A DNA stretch of 64,000 bases from Lachnospiraceae bacterium (GTDB lineage Bacteria; Bacillota_A; Clostridia; Lachnospirales; Lachnospiraceae): positions 62,001-126,000 of the forward strand of contig JAFQCI010000023.1 in NCBI GenBank assembly GCA_017416505.1, written 5' to 3'. The notes under the pieces were generated by a model. The model was not told where the DNA came from. It ran no database searches and saw only the letters and a list, made by a program, of their open reading frames with translations. Numbering within the stretch: the first letter of the stretch is position 1; every line of letters starts with the position of its first letter. This document shows positions 63,314-64,000 of this stretch, in pieces. The translations under genes were made by a program, and so were the position numbers.

Positions 63314-64000
63314 TTAGTTCCCCCATTCATAATCCACTTGATTTAGCATTAGACTATCTGATGGTTTACAATCTATCATAGTCGCATTGATAACATTCTG
63401 CCCGTATCTTAAATAAGGGAAGTATATACAACCACCAATAAACTTCGCTTCGCATTTTTCGAATCTGCAATTTTGAATGTTCGTATTATTTGCTTCATCT
63501 ACAAAGATTGCTCCACCCTGTTCCGCCTTACACATAAGAAAATTAGTATTTATAATGTTCAAATTTCCCTTTTGGGAGCATCGAATTGCTCCATCCAAAC
63601 AATTTTCAAAATGGCAATTCACAACGTTCATATCTTCTCCAAGGAAAAAAATAGCTGGTATCTTTACTGAATTTTTAATAATGCAGTTTTTAATCGTAGC
63701 ATCACCGCCATACTGCCTTAAAAAAGTGGTATTCTTATTACAATCTATCACGGTATCCTCCATAACAAAACGAAACGCATTCACCAATTCAATCATAGAA
63801 TATTCTTGATTTCTGGTAGCTATTATTTCAGAATCCGTAATATAGATTTCTCCTCCATCAATACGGATAGAACCACCCAACATTACTTTTGCATGGTCTA
63901 TGACTAAAACAGAGCCATTGGTAACCATGATATCATTTTCTATCCTTGTTTCCTTGTCAATCACATACTTCTGTCCTTTATCCAAAACCAAAGAATCTAA
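63314..64000 (-). CDS. Beta-helix repeat protein, C-terminal part
   Basis: The frame is open to the window edge, so the true start lies outside; about 228 codons are visible. The chain is a right-handed parallel beta-helix with the same Cys-rich rungs as its neighbour (VNCHFENCLDGAIRCS, IQNCRFEKCEAKFIGGC). Visible strands begin GSVLVIDHAKVMLGGSIRIDGGEIYITDS, matching the corresponding region of the neighbour. It is upstream in the same transcript and almost certainly a paralogue. Whether it also has a TerB-like front domain cannot be seen. Confidence 0.78.
   Translation of the reverse strand, partial: LDSLVLDKGQKYVIDKETRIENDIMVTNGSVLVIDHAKVMLGGSIRIDGGEIYITDSEIIATRNQEYSMIELVNAFRFVMEDTVIDCNKNTTFLRQYGGDATIKNCIIKNSVKIPAIFFLGEDMNVVNCHFENCLDGAIRCSQKGNLNIINTNFLMCKAEQGGAIFVDEANNTNIQNCRFEKCEAKFIGGCIYFPYLRYGQNVINATMIDCKPSDSLMLNQVDYEWGN

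Overview
The window is a low-GC, gene-dense stretch from an anaerobic Gram-positive bacterium of the class Clostridia, most likely a Lachnospiraceae gut commensal. The evidence is a SCIFF ranthipeptide precursor beside its radical-SAM maturase, a PPi-type phosphofructokinase, a Phe T-box leader, AGGAGG-type ribosome binding sites, a SpoIID/LytB-type protein, a WalR-like promoter site and a large starch-degrading pullulanase. I cannot name the species. No rRNA, tRNA, CRISPR array, transposase or phage gene is visible.

Layout. 1-2.4 kb: start of gpmI and small uncharacterised genes. 2.4-6.2 kb: a large calcium-repeat/VWA surface protein whose signal peptide is out of frame at an A7 tract. 6.5-23.9 kb: housekeeping genes, namely leuS, a SleB-type wall hydrolase, a heterodimeric ABC exporter, a PilZ protein, queA, pheST with its T-box, a BrkB-like membrane protein, a SpoIID-like protein, a probable 6S RNA and pfp. 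24.0-24.2 kb: a possible type I toxin-antitoxin pair. 24.3-32.0 kb: cell-surface pullulanase, then glmS-glmM-LCP for amino-sugar supply and wall-polymer attachment.

32.0-42.4 kb is a phosphorylcholine island. A divergent pair of transcripts encodes a bifunctional cytidylyltransferase/choline kinase fused to a winged HTH, a BCCT-type (choline-like) transporter, two LicD phosphotransferases, a nucleotide-sugar epimerase/dehydratase, a flippase, and a GH25 lysozyme carrying many choline-binding-type repeats. Together these would import choline, activate it to CDP-choline, attach it to a surface glycan, and use it to dock a lysozyme.

42.5-53.2 kb, on the minus strand: a rhamnose-containing surface glycan cluster (apt at its head, GtrB/GtrA, a polyprenyl-phosphate sugar transferase, four GT2 enzymes, rfbD-B-A-C). 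It has no polymerase or exporter of its own in view.

53.2-64 kb: recJ, SCIFF-scfB-secDF, a TIGR04086-type membrane protein, an ABC-F ATPase, a long foldback at a convergent junction, and two adjacent beta-helix proteins. The first-transcribed one runs off the window end; the other has a TerB-like front domain and no signal peptide.

Start sites were often moved downstream of the longest reading frame because the GGAGG ribosome binding site lies inside the apparent N-terminus (often as ATGGAGG). All functions are inferred from sequence motifs without database searches.
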